Part shown: positions 41,388-50,004 of the stretch, piece after piece
Layout of the letters: every line of letters starts with the position of its first letter
Numbering within the stretch: position 1 is the first letter of the stretch
Source: Alistipes excrementigallinarum
GTDB lineage: Bacteria > Bacteroidota > Bacteroidia > Bacteroidales > Rikenellaceae
Length of the DNA stretch: 64,000 nt
Direction of reading: 5' to 3'
Assembly (NCBI GenBank): GCA_019112825.1
Contig: DXIP01000001.1
Location: 33,795 to 97,794, forward strand
Made by a program: the position numbers and the translations under genes
Notes under the pieces: generated by a model
The model's database searches: none
What the model was told of the DNA's origin: nothing
Seen by the model: only the letters and a program-made list of their open reading frames with translations

Positions 41388-42668
41388 ATGAATCTCGAAC
41401 GGATTTTCGAACGAATCAAGTCGGGCGTCGTACGCTGGACCCCCGATTTCGTAAAGCGGGCGTTTGCCCGGATTCCCCGCGTGCAGATACATCTGAGCCG
41501 CCGGCAGCAGATTGCGGGCGGCGTGCTCCTGCTGCTGGTGGCGGGCGGCCTGCTCTGGCTCTGGCTGCGGCCGCGCCCCGAAATCGTGGTGCTGCCCGTG
41601 GTGGAGGTCGAGCCCGTCACGACCCAGGATGTCAACATCTACGGCGAATACGTGGGCCGCATCCGCGCCCAGCAGTTCGTCGAAATCCGCGCCCGCGTCG
41701 AGGGCTACCTCGAAAAGATGCTCTTCGCCGAGGGTACCTACATCCAGAAGGGGCAGACGCTCTTCGTCATCGACCCCCGCCTCTACCGCGCCCGCGCCAA
41801 CAAGGCGGCCGCCCAGCTCAACAAGGCCCGCGCGCTGGAGACCAAGGCCAAGCGCGACCTGGACCGCATCCGCCCCCTCTACGAGCAGAATGCCGCCAGC
41901 CAGCTCGACCTGGACAATGCGGTGGCCACCTACGAGAGCGCCGCGGCCGACGTGGTGGTCTGCGAGGCCGACCTCACGCAGGCCGAGATGACGCTCGGCT
42001 ACACCACCGTGCAGTCGCCCATCGCGGGCTACATCTCCGAACGCCACGTCGACATCGGTACGCTGGTCGGCCCCGGCGGACAGTCGCTGCTGGCCACCGT
42101 GGTCAAGAGCGACACCGTGCGCGTCGACTTCAGCATGACGGCCCTCGACTACCTGCGCAGCAAGGAGCGCAACGTCAACCTGGGCCAGAAGGATACCGCC
42201 CGCAAGTGGAACCCCTACATCACGGTGACGCTGGCCGACGGCTCGCAGTACCCCTACCGCGGTCTGGTCGACTTCGCCGACCCGCAGGTCGACCCCCAGA
42301 CGGGTACCTTCTCCGTGCGCGCCGAGATGGCCAACCCCGACCACATCCTGCTGCCGGGCCAGTTCACCACCGTCAAGCTGCTGCTCGACGTGCGTGAGGA
42401 CGCCGTGGTGGTCCCCACCAAGGCGGTGGTCATCGAGAAGGGCGGCGCCTACATCTTCGTGGTGCGCCCCGACAGCGTGGTCGAGAAGCGCTTCATCGAG
42501 ACGGGCCCCGAAATCGGCAACAACATCGTCGTCGAGCGCGGTCTGGCCCCCCGCGAGGACATCGTCATCGAGGGCTATCACAAACTTTCGCACGGCATGC
42601 GCGTAGAGCCCGTGGCGGCCGGTTCGCGCACCGGAACGCGCGACGAGGAGGCGGAGCCGGAACAGTAA
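41388..42668 (+). CDS. RND efflux periplasmic adaptor (AcrA/MexA family)
   Basis: The 426-residue protein has an uncleaved N-terminal anchor helix (about 42-58), lipoyl/barrel halves around VEGYLEKMLFAEGTYIQKGQ, a helical hairpin (about 140-200) and a C-terminal membrane-proximal domain. It bridges the inner-membrane pump and the outer-membrane channel in the periplasm. The ~40-residue cytoplasmic basic N-terminus before the helix is longer than in AcrA, and there is no lipobox. It is first of a three-gene operon. Confidence 0.92.
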   Translation: MNLERIFERIKSGVVRWTPDFVKRAFARIPRVQIHLSRRQQIAGGVLLLLVAGGLLWLWLRPRPEIVVLPVVEVEPVTTQDVNIYGEYVGRIRAQQFVEIRARVEGYLEKMLFAEGTYIQKGQTLFVIDPRLYRARANKAAAQLNKARALETKAKRDLDRIRPLYEQNAASQLDLDNAVATYESAAADVVVCEADLTQAEMTLGYTTVQSPIAGYISERHVDIGTLVGPGGQSLLATVVKSDTVRVDFSMTALDYLRSKERNVNLGQKDTARKWNPYITVTLADGSQYPYRGLVDFADPQVDPQTGTFSVRAEMANPDHILLPGQFTTVKLLLDVREDAVVVPTKAVVIEKGGAYIFVVRPDSVVEKRFIETGPEIGNNIVVERGLAPREDIVIEGYHKLSHGMRVEPVAAGSRTGTRDEEAEPEQ

Positions 42669-42686
42669 GAGGAGGAACACGAGCCT

Positions 42687-45600
42687 ATGAAAAGCGACTT
42701 CTTTATCGACAGGCCCGTCTTCTCGACGGTGCTCTCCATCATCATCGTAATCGTCGGCTGCATCGGCCTTGCGCTGCTGCCCGTCGACCAGTACCCGCAG
42801 ATTGTCCCGCCCGTGGTGAAGATTTCGGCCTCCTATCCGGGAGCCGACGCCCAGACCGTATCGCAGGCCGTGGCCACCCCCATCGAGCAGGAGCTCAACG
42901 GTACGCCCGGCATGATATACATGGAGTCGTCGAGCTCCAACTCGGGCGGCTTCTCGGTGACGGTGACCTTCGACATCTCGACCAACCCCGACCTGGCGGC
43001 CGTCGACATCCAGAACCGCATCAAGGAGGCCGAGTCGCGCCTGCCGGCCGAGGTGGTGCAGAACGGCATCTCGGTCGAGAAGCAGGCCTCGAGCAAGCTG
43101 ATGACCATCACGCTGCTCTCGAACGACCCGAAATTCGACGAAATCTACCTCTCGAACTACGCGACGCTCAACGTGCTGGACATGCTGCGCCGCATCCCGG
43201 GCGTGGGCCGCGTGTCGAACGTCGGCAGCCGCTACTATGCCATGCAGATTTGGGTGCAGCCCGACCGTCTGGCCGCCCTCGGCATCACGGTCAAGGACCT
43301 GCAGAACGCCCTCAAGGACCAGAACCGCGAGTCGGCCGCCGGCGTGCTGGGGCAGGCCCCCATGTCGGGACTCGACGTGACGACCCCCATCACGGCGCAG
43401 GGACGCCTCTCGTCTGTGAGCCAGTTCGAGGACATCGTCGTGCGGGCCAACCCCGACGGCTCTATCATCCGCCTGCGCGACGTGGCGCGCATCTCGCTCG
43501 AGGCGCAGTCCTATTCGACCGAGAGCGGCATCAACAGCGACAACGCCGCCGTGCTGGACATCTACATGCTGCCGGGCGCCAACGCCATGGAGGTGGCCGA
43601 GTCGGTGCGCGCGGCGATGGATGAAATCAGCCGCAACTTCCCCGAAGGCATCTCCTACGAGATACCGTTCGACATGACCACCTACATCGCCGAGTCGATT
43701 CACCACGTCTACCGCACGCTCTTCGAGGCGCTGCTGCTGGTGATTCTGGTGGTCTTCCTCTCGCTGCAGAGCTGGCGCGCGACGCTCATCCCCATCGTGG
43801 CGGTCCCCATCTCGCTCATCGGTACCTTCGGCGTGATGCTCATCTTCGGCTTCTCGCTCAACATGCAGACGCTGCTGGGTCTGATTCTGGCCATCGGTAT
43901 CGTCGTCGACGACGCGATTGTGGTGGTCGAGAACGTCGACCGCATCATGAACGAGGAGCACCTCTCGCCCTACGAGGCGACCAAGAAGGCGATGAGCGGC
44001 ATCGGCGGCGCACTGGTGGCCATGTCGCTCGTGCTGTGCGCCGTCTTCGTCCCCGTGAGCTTCCTCTCGGGCATCACCGGACAGCTCTACCGCCAGTTCA
44101 CCATCACGATTGCCGTTTCGGTCATCATCTCGACCGTCGTGGCGCTGACGCTCAGCCCCGTGATGTGTTCGCTCTTCCTGCGTCCCGAAGGCGAGGGCCG
44201 CAAGCCCCGCATCTTCCGCCTCATCAACCTCGGCCTGGCCCGCGGCAACAACCTCTACAGCCGGATGATTGGCCGCTCGCTGACCCGTTCGCGGCGGATG
44301 TTCGCCGCCTTCGGCATCGTGCTCGTCGGCATCTGGCTGATGAACCGGCTGGTGCCCCAGAGCTTCATGCCCCAGGAGGACCAGGGATACTTCACCGTCG
44401 AGCTGGAGCTGCCCGAGTCGGCAACCATCGAGCGTACGCGCGAGGTGACCGACCGCGCGATGAGCTACCTGATGAAGGACCCCGACGTGCGCTACGTGCT
44501 CAACGTCACCGGTTCGAGCCCCCGCGTGGGTACGAGCCAGGCGCGCAGCCAGCTGACGGTGATTCTCAAGGAGTGGAACGAGCGCGAGACGGAGGACGTG
44601 AGCGAGGTGATGGAGCGCGTGCACGAGGAGTTTGAGCGCTACCCCGAATGCAAGGTCTACCTCTCGCGGCCGCCGGTGATTCCGGGTCTCGGCACCTCGG
44701 GCGGCTTCGAGATGGTGCTCGAGGCGCGCTCCGATGCCGGCTACGCCGACCTGCAGCGGGCCGTCGACACGCTGATGCACTACGCCGAGCGGCGCCCCGA
44801 ACTGACGGGCCTCGCCTCGTCGATGCAGAACGACATCCCGCAGCTCTACTTCGACGTCGACCGCGACAAGGCGCAGATGCTCGGCGTGCCGATGTCGGAC
44901 ATCTTCTCGACGATGAAGGCCTTCACGGGCTCGATTTACGTCAACGACTTCAACATGTTCAACCGCATCTACCGCGTCTACATCCAGGCCGAGGCGCCCT
45001 ACCGTGCGCAGCGCGACAACCTGAACCTCTTCTTCGTGCGGGCCTCGGGGGGTGAGATGGTGCCCGTCACGGCGCTCGGCACGACCCACTACACGACGGG
45101 TGCCGGCACCATCAAGCGCTTCAACATGTTCACCTCGGCGGTCATCACGGGCGAGGCGGCCCACGGCTACAGTTCGGGCCAGGCGATGGACGTGCTGCAG
45201 CGCATCGTGCGCGAGCATTTGCCGGCGAACATCGGCGTCGAGTGGAGCGGCCTCTCCTACCAGGAGAAGCACGAGGGCGGACAGACCGGCACGGTGCTGG
45301 CGCTGGCCTTCCTCTTCGTCTTCCTCTTCCTGGCGGCGCAGTACGAGAGCTGGTCGGTGCCCGTGGCGGTGATTCTCTCGCTGCCGGTGGCCGGCATCGG
45401 CGCCTACCTGGGCATCTGGCTCTGCGGACTGGAGAACAACATCTACTTCCAGATTGGCCTGGTGATGCTCGTGGGTCTGGTGGCCAAGAACGCCATCCTG
45501 ATTGTCGAGTTCGCCAAGGAGGAGGTCGAGAAGGGTCGCGACGTGGTCTCGGCGGCGCTCACCGCCGCGCGGCTGCGCTTCCGCCCCATTGTGATGACCT

Positions 45601-45782
45601 CGCTGGCCTTCATCCTGGGTCTGCTGCCGCTGGTCTTCGCCTCGGGTCCCGGTTCGGCAAGCCGTCAGGGCATCGGTACGGGTGTCTTCTTCGGCATGCT
45701 GGTGGCCATCTCGGTGGGCATCGTCTACGTACCCTTCTTCTTCGTCTGGATATACCGGTTAAAAGCCAAGCTGAAAAAATGA
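42687..45782 (+). CDS. RND efflux inner-membrane pump (AcrB/HAE1 family)
   Basis: The 1031-residue protein has the HAE1 layout: twelve membrane helices and two large periplasmic loops. The proton-relay Asp pair is in IVVDDAIVVVENV, and the N-terminus FFIDRPVFSTVLSII is typical. It expels drugs, bile acids or other amphiphiles with proton antiport. Before its ATG is GAGGAGGAAC, a strong Shine-Dalgarno-like sequence, which is uncommon in Bacteroidota. It is 18 bases after the adaptor gene and overlaps the channel gene by four. Confidence 0.95.
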   Translation: MKSDFFIDRPVFSTVLSIIIVIVGCIGLALLPVDQYPQIVPPVVKISASYPGADAQTVSQAVATPIEQELNGTPGMIYMESSSSNSGGFSVTVTFDISTNPDLAAVDIQNRIKEAESRLPAEVVQNGISVEKQASSKLMTITLLSNDPKFDEIYLSNYATLNVLDMLRRIPGVGRVSNVGSRYYAMQIWVQPDRLAALGITVKDLQNALKDQNRESAAGVLGQAPMSGLDVTTPITAQGRLSSVSQFEDIVVRANPDGSIIRLRDVARISLEAQSYSTESGINSDNAAVLDIYMLPGANAMEVAESVRAAMDEISRNFPEGISYEIPFDMTTYIAESIHHVYRTLFEALLLVILVVFLSLQSWRATLIPIVAVPISLIGTFGVMLIFGFSLNMQTLLGLILAIGIVVDDAIVVVENVDRIMNEEHLSPYEATKKAMSGIGGALVAMSLVLCAVFVPVSFLSGITGQLYRQFTITIAVSVIISTVVALTLSPVMCSLFLRPEGEGRKPRIFRLINLGLARGNNLYSRMIGRSLTRSRRMFAAFGIVLVGIWLMNRLVPQSFMPQEDQGYFTVELELPESATIERTREVTDRAMSYLMKDPDVRYVLNVTGSSPRVGTSQARSQLTVILKEWNERETEDVSEVMERVHEEFERYPECKVYLSRPPVIPGLGTSGGFEMVLEARSDAGYADLQRAVDTLMHYAERRPELTGLASSMQNDIPQLYFDVDRDKAQMLGVPMSDIFSTMKAFTGSIYVNDFNMFNRIYRVYIQAEAPYRAQRDNLNLFFVRASGGEMVPVTALGTTHYTTGAGTIKRFNMFTSAVITGEAAHGYSSGQAMDVLQRIVREHLPANIGVEWSGLSYQEKHEGGQTGTVLALAFLFVFLFLAAQYESWSVPVAVILSLPVAGIGAYLGIWLCGLENNIYFQIGLVMLVGLVAKNAILIVEFAKEEVEKGRDVVSAALTAARLRFRPIVMTSLAFILGLLPLVFASGPGSASRQGIGTGVFFGMLVAISVGIVYVPFFFVWIYRLKAKLKK

Positions 45783-47260
45783 AACATCGTACGATACTTG
45801 CTCTGCTTCTGCTTCTGACGGCCCTCGCCGCCACCTCCTGCTCGGCGGTGCGCGAATGCCGGAGCCCCGAGCTGAACCTCCCCTCGACCCTTGCCGAGGG
45901 GGATGCCGACTCGCTCACGGTGGCCGACCTGGCCTGGTGGGAGTTCTACGGCGACCCGGCCCTGCGCCGCATCATCGAACGGACGCTCGAGAACAACAAG
46001 GACATGCTGGCCGCCGCGGCCCGTGTCGAGGAGTACCGCCAGCTCTACCGCGTGAAGAAGGCCGAGCGGCTGCCCTCGTTCAGCGCCCCGGTCTATGCCA
46101 ACCGCGAGACGAACGACTACTACGGCAAGAACTTCGTCAACGACCCCGAAATCGGTGTGAAGGCCTCGGTGAGCTGGGAGCTCGACATGTGGGGCAACCT
46201 GCGCTGGGCCAAGCGCAAGGGGGGTGCCGAATACATGGCCACGGTCGAGGACGAGCGTGCGATGCGTATGACGCTGGTGGCCGAGGTGGCCACGGCCTAC
46301 TTCAATCTGGTGGCGCTCGACAACGAGCTGACCATCGTGCGGCAGACGCTCAAGACCCGCAGCGAGGGGGTCAAGCAGGCGCGGCTGCGCTTCGAGGGGG
46401 GGCTGACCTCCGAGACGGTCTTCCAGCAGGCGAAGGTGGAGTACGCCTCGACGGCGGCGCTCATCCCCGACCTGGAGCGGCGCATCGAAATCACAGAGAA
46501 CAGCATCTCGCTGCTCATGGGCGAATACCCCGACTGGGAGGTGGTGCGCAGCGGCATGGATACCGAGGTGATGCTCTCCGACACGGTCCCCGTGGGGCTC
46601 CCCTCGGAGCTGCTCCAGCGGCGTCCCGACGTGCGTTCGTCGGAGCAGCGGCTGCGTGCGTCGATGGCGGCCGTGGGCGTGGCCTACGCCGACCGCTTCC
46701 CGCGGCTGATGCTGACCCTCACGGGCGGCGTTGAGGACGGATACTTCAACCACCTCTTCGAGGCGCCCTTCACCTACATGGCCGGGACGCTCTCGGCACC
46801 GCTCTTCGCCTTCGGGCGCAAGAAGGCGCGCTACCGCGCCGCCGTGGCGGCCTACGACCAGGCGCGGCTGGGCTACGAACAGAAGGTGCTCGAGGTCTTC
46901 AAGGAGGTCAACGACGCCGTGGTGACCTACCGCAGCGTCCGCAGTTCGGCGACGCTGAAGGCCAACCTGCGCGATGCGGCCCGCAAGTATGTCGACCTGG
47001 CGCAGCTGCAGTACCGGGCCGGCAGCATCAACTACCTCGACGTGCTCGACGCCCAGCGGCGTTATTTCGACGCCCAGATTGGCGTGAGCAACGCCGTGCG
47101 CGACGAGCATCTGGCACTGGTGAATCTCTACAAGGCGCTCGGTGGCGGCTGGACCACTCCGGAGGAGCAGTCGGCCGGTGAGCCGGAGGGCGCGGCCGAC
47201 GGGAAGAAGCCCTCGGAGACCCCCTCGGAGAAGAGCTCCGGGCGGCAGTCGGAGCGGTAG
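45779..47260 (+). CDS. outer-membrane efflux channel lipoprotein (TolC/NodT family)
   Basis: The start ATG overlaps the pump stop (ATGA). The 493-residue protein has a lipobox ATSC (Cys21), two homologous OEP halves with long coiled-coil stretches, and motifs WWEFYGDPAL and LLQRRPDVRSSEQRLRAS typical of NodT-type channels. It forms the outer-membrane exit duct of the pump. The last ~30 residues (PEEQSAGEPEGAADGKKPS region) are a low-complexity tail. A strong terminator follows. Confidence 0.94.
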   Translation: MKHRTILALLLLLTALAATSCSAVRECRSPELNLPSTLAEGDADSLTVADLAWWEFYGDPALRRIIERTLENNKDMLAAAARVEEYRQLYRVKKAERLPSFSAPVYANRETNDYYGKNFVNDPEIGVKASVSWELDMWGNLRWAKRKGGAEYMATVEDERAMRMTLVAEVATAYFNLVALDNELTIVRQTLKTRSEGVKQARLRFEGGLTSETVFQQAKVEYASTAALIPDLERRIEITENSISLLMGEYPDWEVVRSGMDTEVMLSDTVPVGLPSELLQRRPDVRSSEQRLRASMAAVGVAYADRFPRLMLTLTGGVEDGYFNHLFEAPFTYMAGTLSAPLFAFGRKKARYRAAVAAYDQARLGYEQKVLEVFKEVNDAVVTYRSVRSSATLKANLRDAARKYVDLAQLQYRAGSINYLDVLDAQRRYFDAQIGVSNAVRDEHLALVNLYKALGGGWTTPEEQSAGEPEGAADGKKPSETPSEKSSGRQSER

Positions 47261-47285
47261 TGACGCGCTGCGGCGCAGGAGGAAA

Positions 47286-47330
47286 GAAGCGGGAGCTTCG
47301 GAACATTGTCCGAAGCTCCCGCTTCTTTTT
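47286..47330 (+). terminator. efflux operon terminator
   Basis: GAAGCGGGAGCTTCGGA pairs perfectly with its complement around ACATTG and is followed by TTTTT. Confidence 0.92.
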
Positions 47331-47469
47331 GCAGCCTTGCTGCCGGTCCGGATGGTCGCGGCCGACGTCCGGGGCTCAGTGCAGCTCCGGGGATTGCTTG
47401 CTCCTCTGCTCCGGCACCTGCTCGCTTCTTTGCTATCGCCCGGCGACCGGTCCTCCCCGCTCCATTCCC

Positions 47470-47695
47470 GGGGCGGGGCGCTCTCTTCCCGGCCGGCACT
47501 CCTTCGAGGCCCTTTCGCTATCGGCCGGCCCGGTTCTTCTCCGCTCCTTTTCACGGGGCGGGGTGCTCTCTTCCCGGCCGGTACTCCTTCGAGGCCCTTT
47601 CGCTATCGGCCGGCCCGGTTCTTCTCCGCACCTTTTCACGGGGCGGGGTGCTCCCTTCCCGGCCGGCACTCCTTCGAGGCCCTTTTGTTGCCGTC
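47470..47695. repeat. 85-bp tandem repeat (2.6 copies) between efflux operon and nfo
   Basis: Units begin GGGGCGGGG at 47470, 47555 and 47640 (period exactly 85) and contain TTCCCGGCCGG.ACTCCTTC and CGCTATCGGCCGGCCCGGTT. The copies differ at few sites, so the array is young or homogenised. No gene lies in 47331-47786. Confidence 0.93.
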
Positions 47696-47786
47696 CGATG
47701 CCCTTTTTTACTCCTTCCCGGGGCGCTCCCTTTCCGGCCTGCCGGTGCTCCTTCGGGTCTGCCGGTGCCCCTTCGGGCCCCCGTCG

Positions 47787-48635
47787 CTACCGCGCGGCGG
47801 CAAACTCCTTGAGCAGGGCAATCTCCTCGGGCCAGCGCTCCTCGTCGGGGGTCTCGAGGATGAGCGGAATGCCGTCGAAGCGGGCATCCGAGGCGATGTA
47901 GCGGAAGCAGGTGATGCCGAGCGTCCCCTCGCCCAGCGGCGAGTGGCGGTCGACGCGGCTCTCCAGCGGCTTCATCGCGTCGTTCAGATGCATCCCCTTC
48001 AGATAGCGGAACCCCACCACGCGCTCCAGTTCGGCGAAGGTGCGCTCACACGCCTCCTCCGTCCGCAGGTCGTACCCCGCGGCGAAGGCGTGGCAGGTGT
48101 CGATGCAGACCCCCACGCGCGACTTGTCCTCGACGCGGTCGATGATGTAGGCCAGATGCTCGAAGCGGTAGCCCAGGTTGGAGCCCTGCCCCGCCGTGTT
48201 CTCGATGACGGCCGTCACGCCGTGCGTGCGGTCGAGCGCCATGTTGATGGACTCGGCAATCAGGTCGAGGCTCTGCTCCTCGGTCACCTTGCGCAGGTGG
48301 CTCCCGGGGTGGAAGTTCAGCCGGTCGAGCCCCAGCTGCTCGCAGCGGCGCATCTCGTCGAAGAAGGCCTCGCGCGACTTCTCGAGCCCCTCGCGCTCGG
48401 GATGGCCCAGATTGATGAGGTAGGAGTCGTGGGGCAGAATCTGCGTCGGGGTGTAGCCCAGTTCGGCGCAGGCAGCGCGGAACGAGGCTATTTCTGCCTC
48501 GGTGAGGGGCTTGGCCATCCACTGGCGCTGGTTTTTGGTGAAGAGTGCAAAGGCCGTGGCGCCGATGCGGTGCGCGTTGCGGGGGGCATTCTCCAGCCCG
48601 CCCGAGGCGCTGACGTGTGCTCCGATGTATTTCAT
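47787..48635 (-). CDS. nfo: endonuclease IV
   Basis: The 282-residue protein starts MKYIGAHVSASGGLENAP, the Nfo signature. Zinc-site motifs are HVSASGG, LNFHPGS, GVCIDTCHAFAAGYD, HLNDA and DRHSPLGEGTLG. It nicks DNA at abasic sites in base-excision repair. It is a monocistronic minus-strand gene with no clear promoter box; the 3' side is a minisatellite spacer. Confidence 0.96.
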   Translation of the reverse strand: MKYIGAHVSASGGLENAPRNAHRIGATAFALFTKNQRQWMAKPLTEAEIASFRAACAELGYTPTQILPHDSYLINLGHPEREGLEKSREAFFDEMRRCEQLGLDRLNFHPGSHLRKVTEEQSLDLIAESINMALDRTHGVTAVIENTAGQGSNLGYRFEHLAYIIDRVEDKSRVGVCIDTCHAFAAGYDLRTEEACERTFAELERVVGFRYLKGMHLNDAMKPLESRVDRHSPLGEGTLGITCFRYIASDARFDGIPLILETPDEERWPEEIALLKEFAAAR

Positions 48636-48704
48636 GGTTGCGTTTTTGCGGTGTTTGGTTGACGATTAACAGCCGTAAAGTTAATGTATTTGCAAATAAA
48701 TTCC

Positions 48705-48712
48705 TAAATTTG
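48705..48712 (+). promoter_or_regulatory. -7 element of the DUF3078 gene
   Basis: TAAATTTG, exact -7 match, 30 bases before the ATG. The area is AT-rich with the palindromes ATTTGCAAAT and a repeated TTTGCAA, possible regulator sites shared with divergent nfo. Confidence 0.6.
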
Positions 48713-48742
48713 CAAGGTATTGTTTCAGTCAACTGCTTCATT

Positions 48743-49912
48743 ATGAAATACATTGCTCCGTTGTTGCTGCTCGCGGCCCTCGGCCTGGCCCTTCCGGCCG
48801 CCGCCCAGATATCGATTGACGAGGTGAATGCCGAAGAGGAGGAGGTGACCTTCCGCGACGAGCTCAAGCCCACGTCGGTCGACCTGACCTACTTCAACCG
48901 GGCACGCTACCGCGCCGAGCGGGCCGCCATCCGCAAGGAGCGCAACTACCTCGAAATAGGCTCGAGCCTCCAGGGTACGCTCTCCTCCTACAACGACCCG
49001 TGGATTGCCGTCTCGGGCGGTGACAACTCCATCGCGCTGATGGCGTCGCTCTACCTGCGCCACACCTTCACGAAGAACCTCTTCTCCATCACGACGACCG
49101 TCGACGCCATGTTCGGCTACAACCGGATGAAGGTCGAGACGACCGACGCCGAGGGCAATACGACCAGCAACGGCGTCTGGTACAAGAACCAGGACGAGTT
49201 CGCCATCTCGGTGGCCCCCTCGTTCAAGATGTCGAAGAACTGGTCCTACGGTTCGATTTTCAAGTTCCGCAGCCAGTTCGCCAACGGCTACATCTCGCGT
49301 ACGCAGCAGACGTCGGATTATCGCAAGAGCACCTTCATGGCGCCGGGCTATCTTGACATCTCGTTCGGTATCACTTACAAGAGTCCTCAGCCTAAGTTCC
49401 CGATTTCGATTAACATCTCGCCTTTTGCCCTAAGTGCCGTCTTCGTAGAGAGCGCTATTGTGCGCCATAACAAGTGGGACGATAAGGAGGGCTGGGAGGC
49501 CTACGGTCTGGCTGACCCCGACCGCACGTCGAAGTACGAGGGCGGCTCCTCCATCCAGCTCGATTTCGACCGCTCGTTCGGCAAGAACGGCTTCCTGCGC
49601 TACCGCACGACGCTCTTCTCCTTCTACGGTTGGATATCCGACATCGGCGTGAAGAACAAAATCAGCGACTACTCGTCGTGGAAGAGGGCCTACGACGCCT
49701 GGAACGGCATGGAGAACAAGGACCCCAAGCAGAAACCCGTGCTGCCCATCCATCCGACGGTGCGCTGGGAAAATACGATTGAAATCAAGGCAACAAAATT
49801 CATCGCCACAACGTTGACATTCCAGCTCTACTACAACCGGGCGCAGAACGTCGACGTGCAGACGCAGACGCTGCTGAGTGTCGGTCTGAGCTATACGTTC
49901 AAGAACAAGTAA
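48743..49912 (+). CDS. DUF3078 outer-membrane-type protein
   Basis: The ATG at 48743 (MKYIAPLLLLAALG) gives 389 residues with a signal peptide cleaved near AAAQ. The mature part is beta-rich and matches DUF3078, a Bacteroidota family expected to form an outer-membrane barrel; it ends in aromatic/charged residues (LSYTFKNK) as barrels do. No specific function is established. It has its own promoter and is followed, after a 92-base spacer with two hairpins, by an S41 protease. Confidence 0.85.
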   Translation: MKYIAPLLLLAALGLALPAAAQISIDEVNAEEEEVTFRDELKPTSVDLTYFNRARYRAERAAIRKERNYLEIGSSLQGTLSSYNDPWIAVSGGDNSIALMASLYLRHTFTKNLFSITTTVDAMFGYNRMKVETTDAEGNTTSNGVWYKNQDEFAISVAPSFKMSKNWSYGSIFKFRSQFANGYISRTQQTSDYRKSTFMAPGYLDISFGITYKSPQPKFPISINISPFALSAVFVESAIVRHNKWDDKEGWEAYGLADPDRTSKYEGGSSIQLDFDRSFGKNGFLRYRTTLFSFYGWISDIGVKNKISDYSSWKRAYDAWNGMENKDPKQKPVLPIHPTVRWENTIEIKATKFIATTLTFQLYYNRAQNVDVQTQTLLSVGLSYTFKNK

Positions 49913-50004
49913 CAAGTAATACCAAAACCGCAGTTCCGGCCCCGAGAGCCGGAGTCCGCTCCCGACGGTGCGACCGTGCGGGGGCGGCTTTGCATCTGAG
50001 AACT

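Noticed and set aside
41379..45272. A 1297-residue open frame antisense to the efflux adaptor and pump genes
   Set aside because: It is the complement of two clearly conserved RND genes and is Asp/His/Arg/Val-biased without domains; high GC opens such shadow frames.
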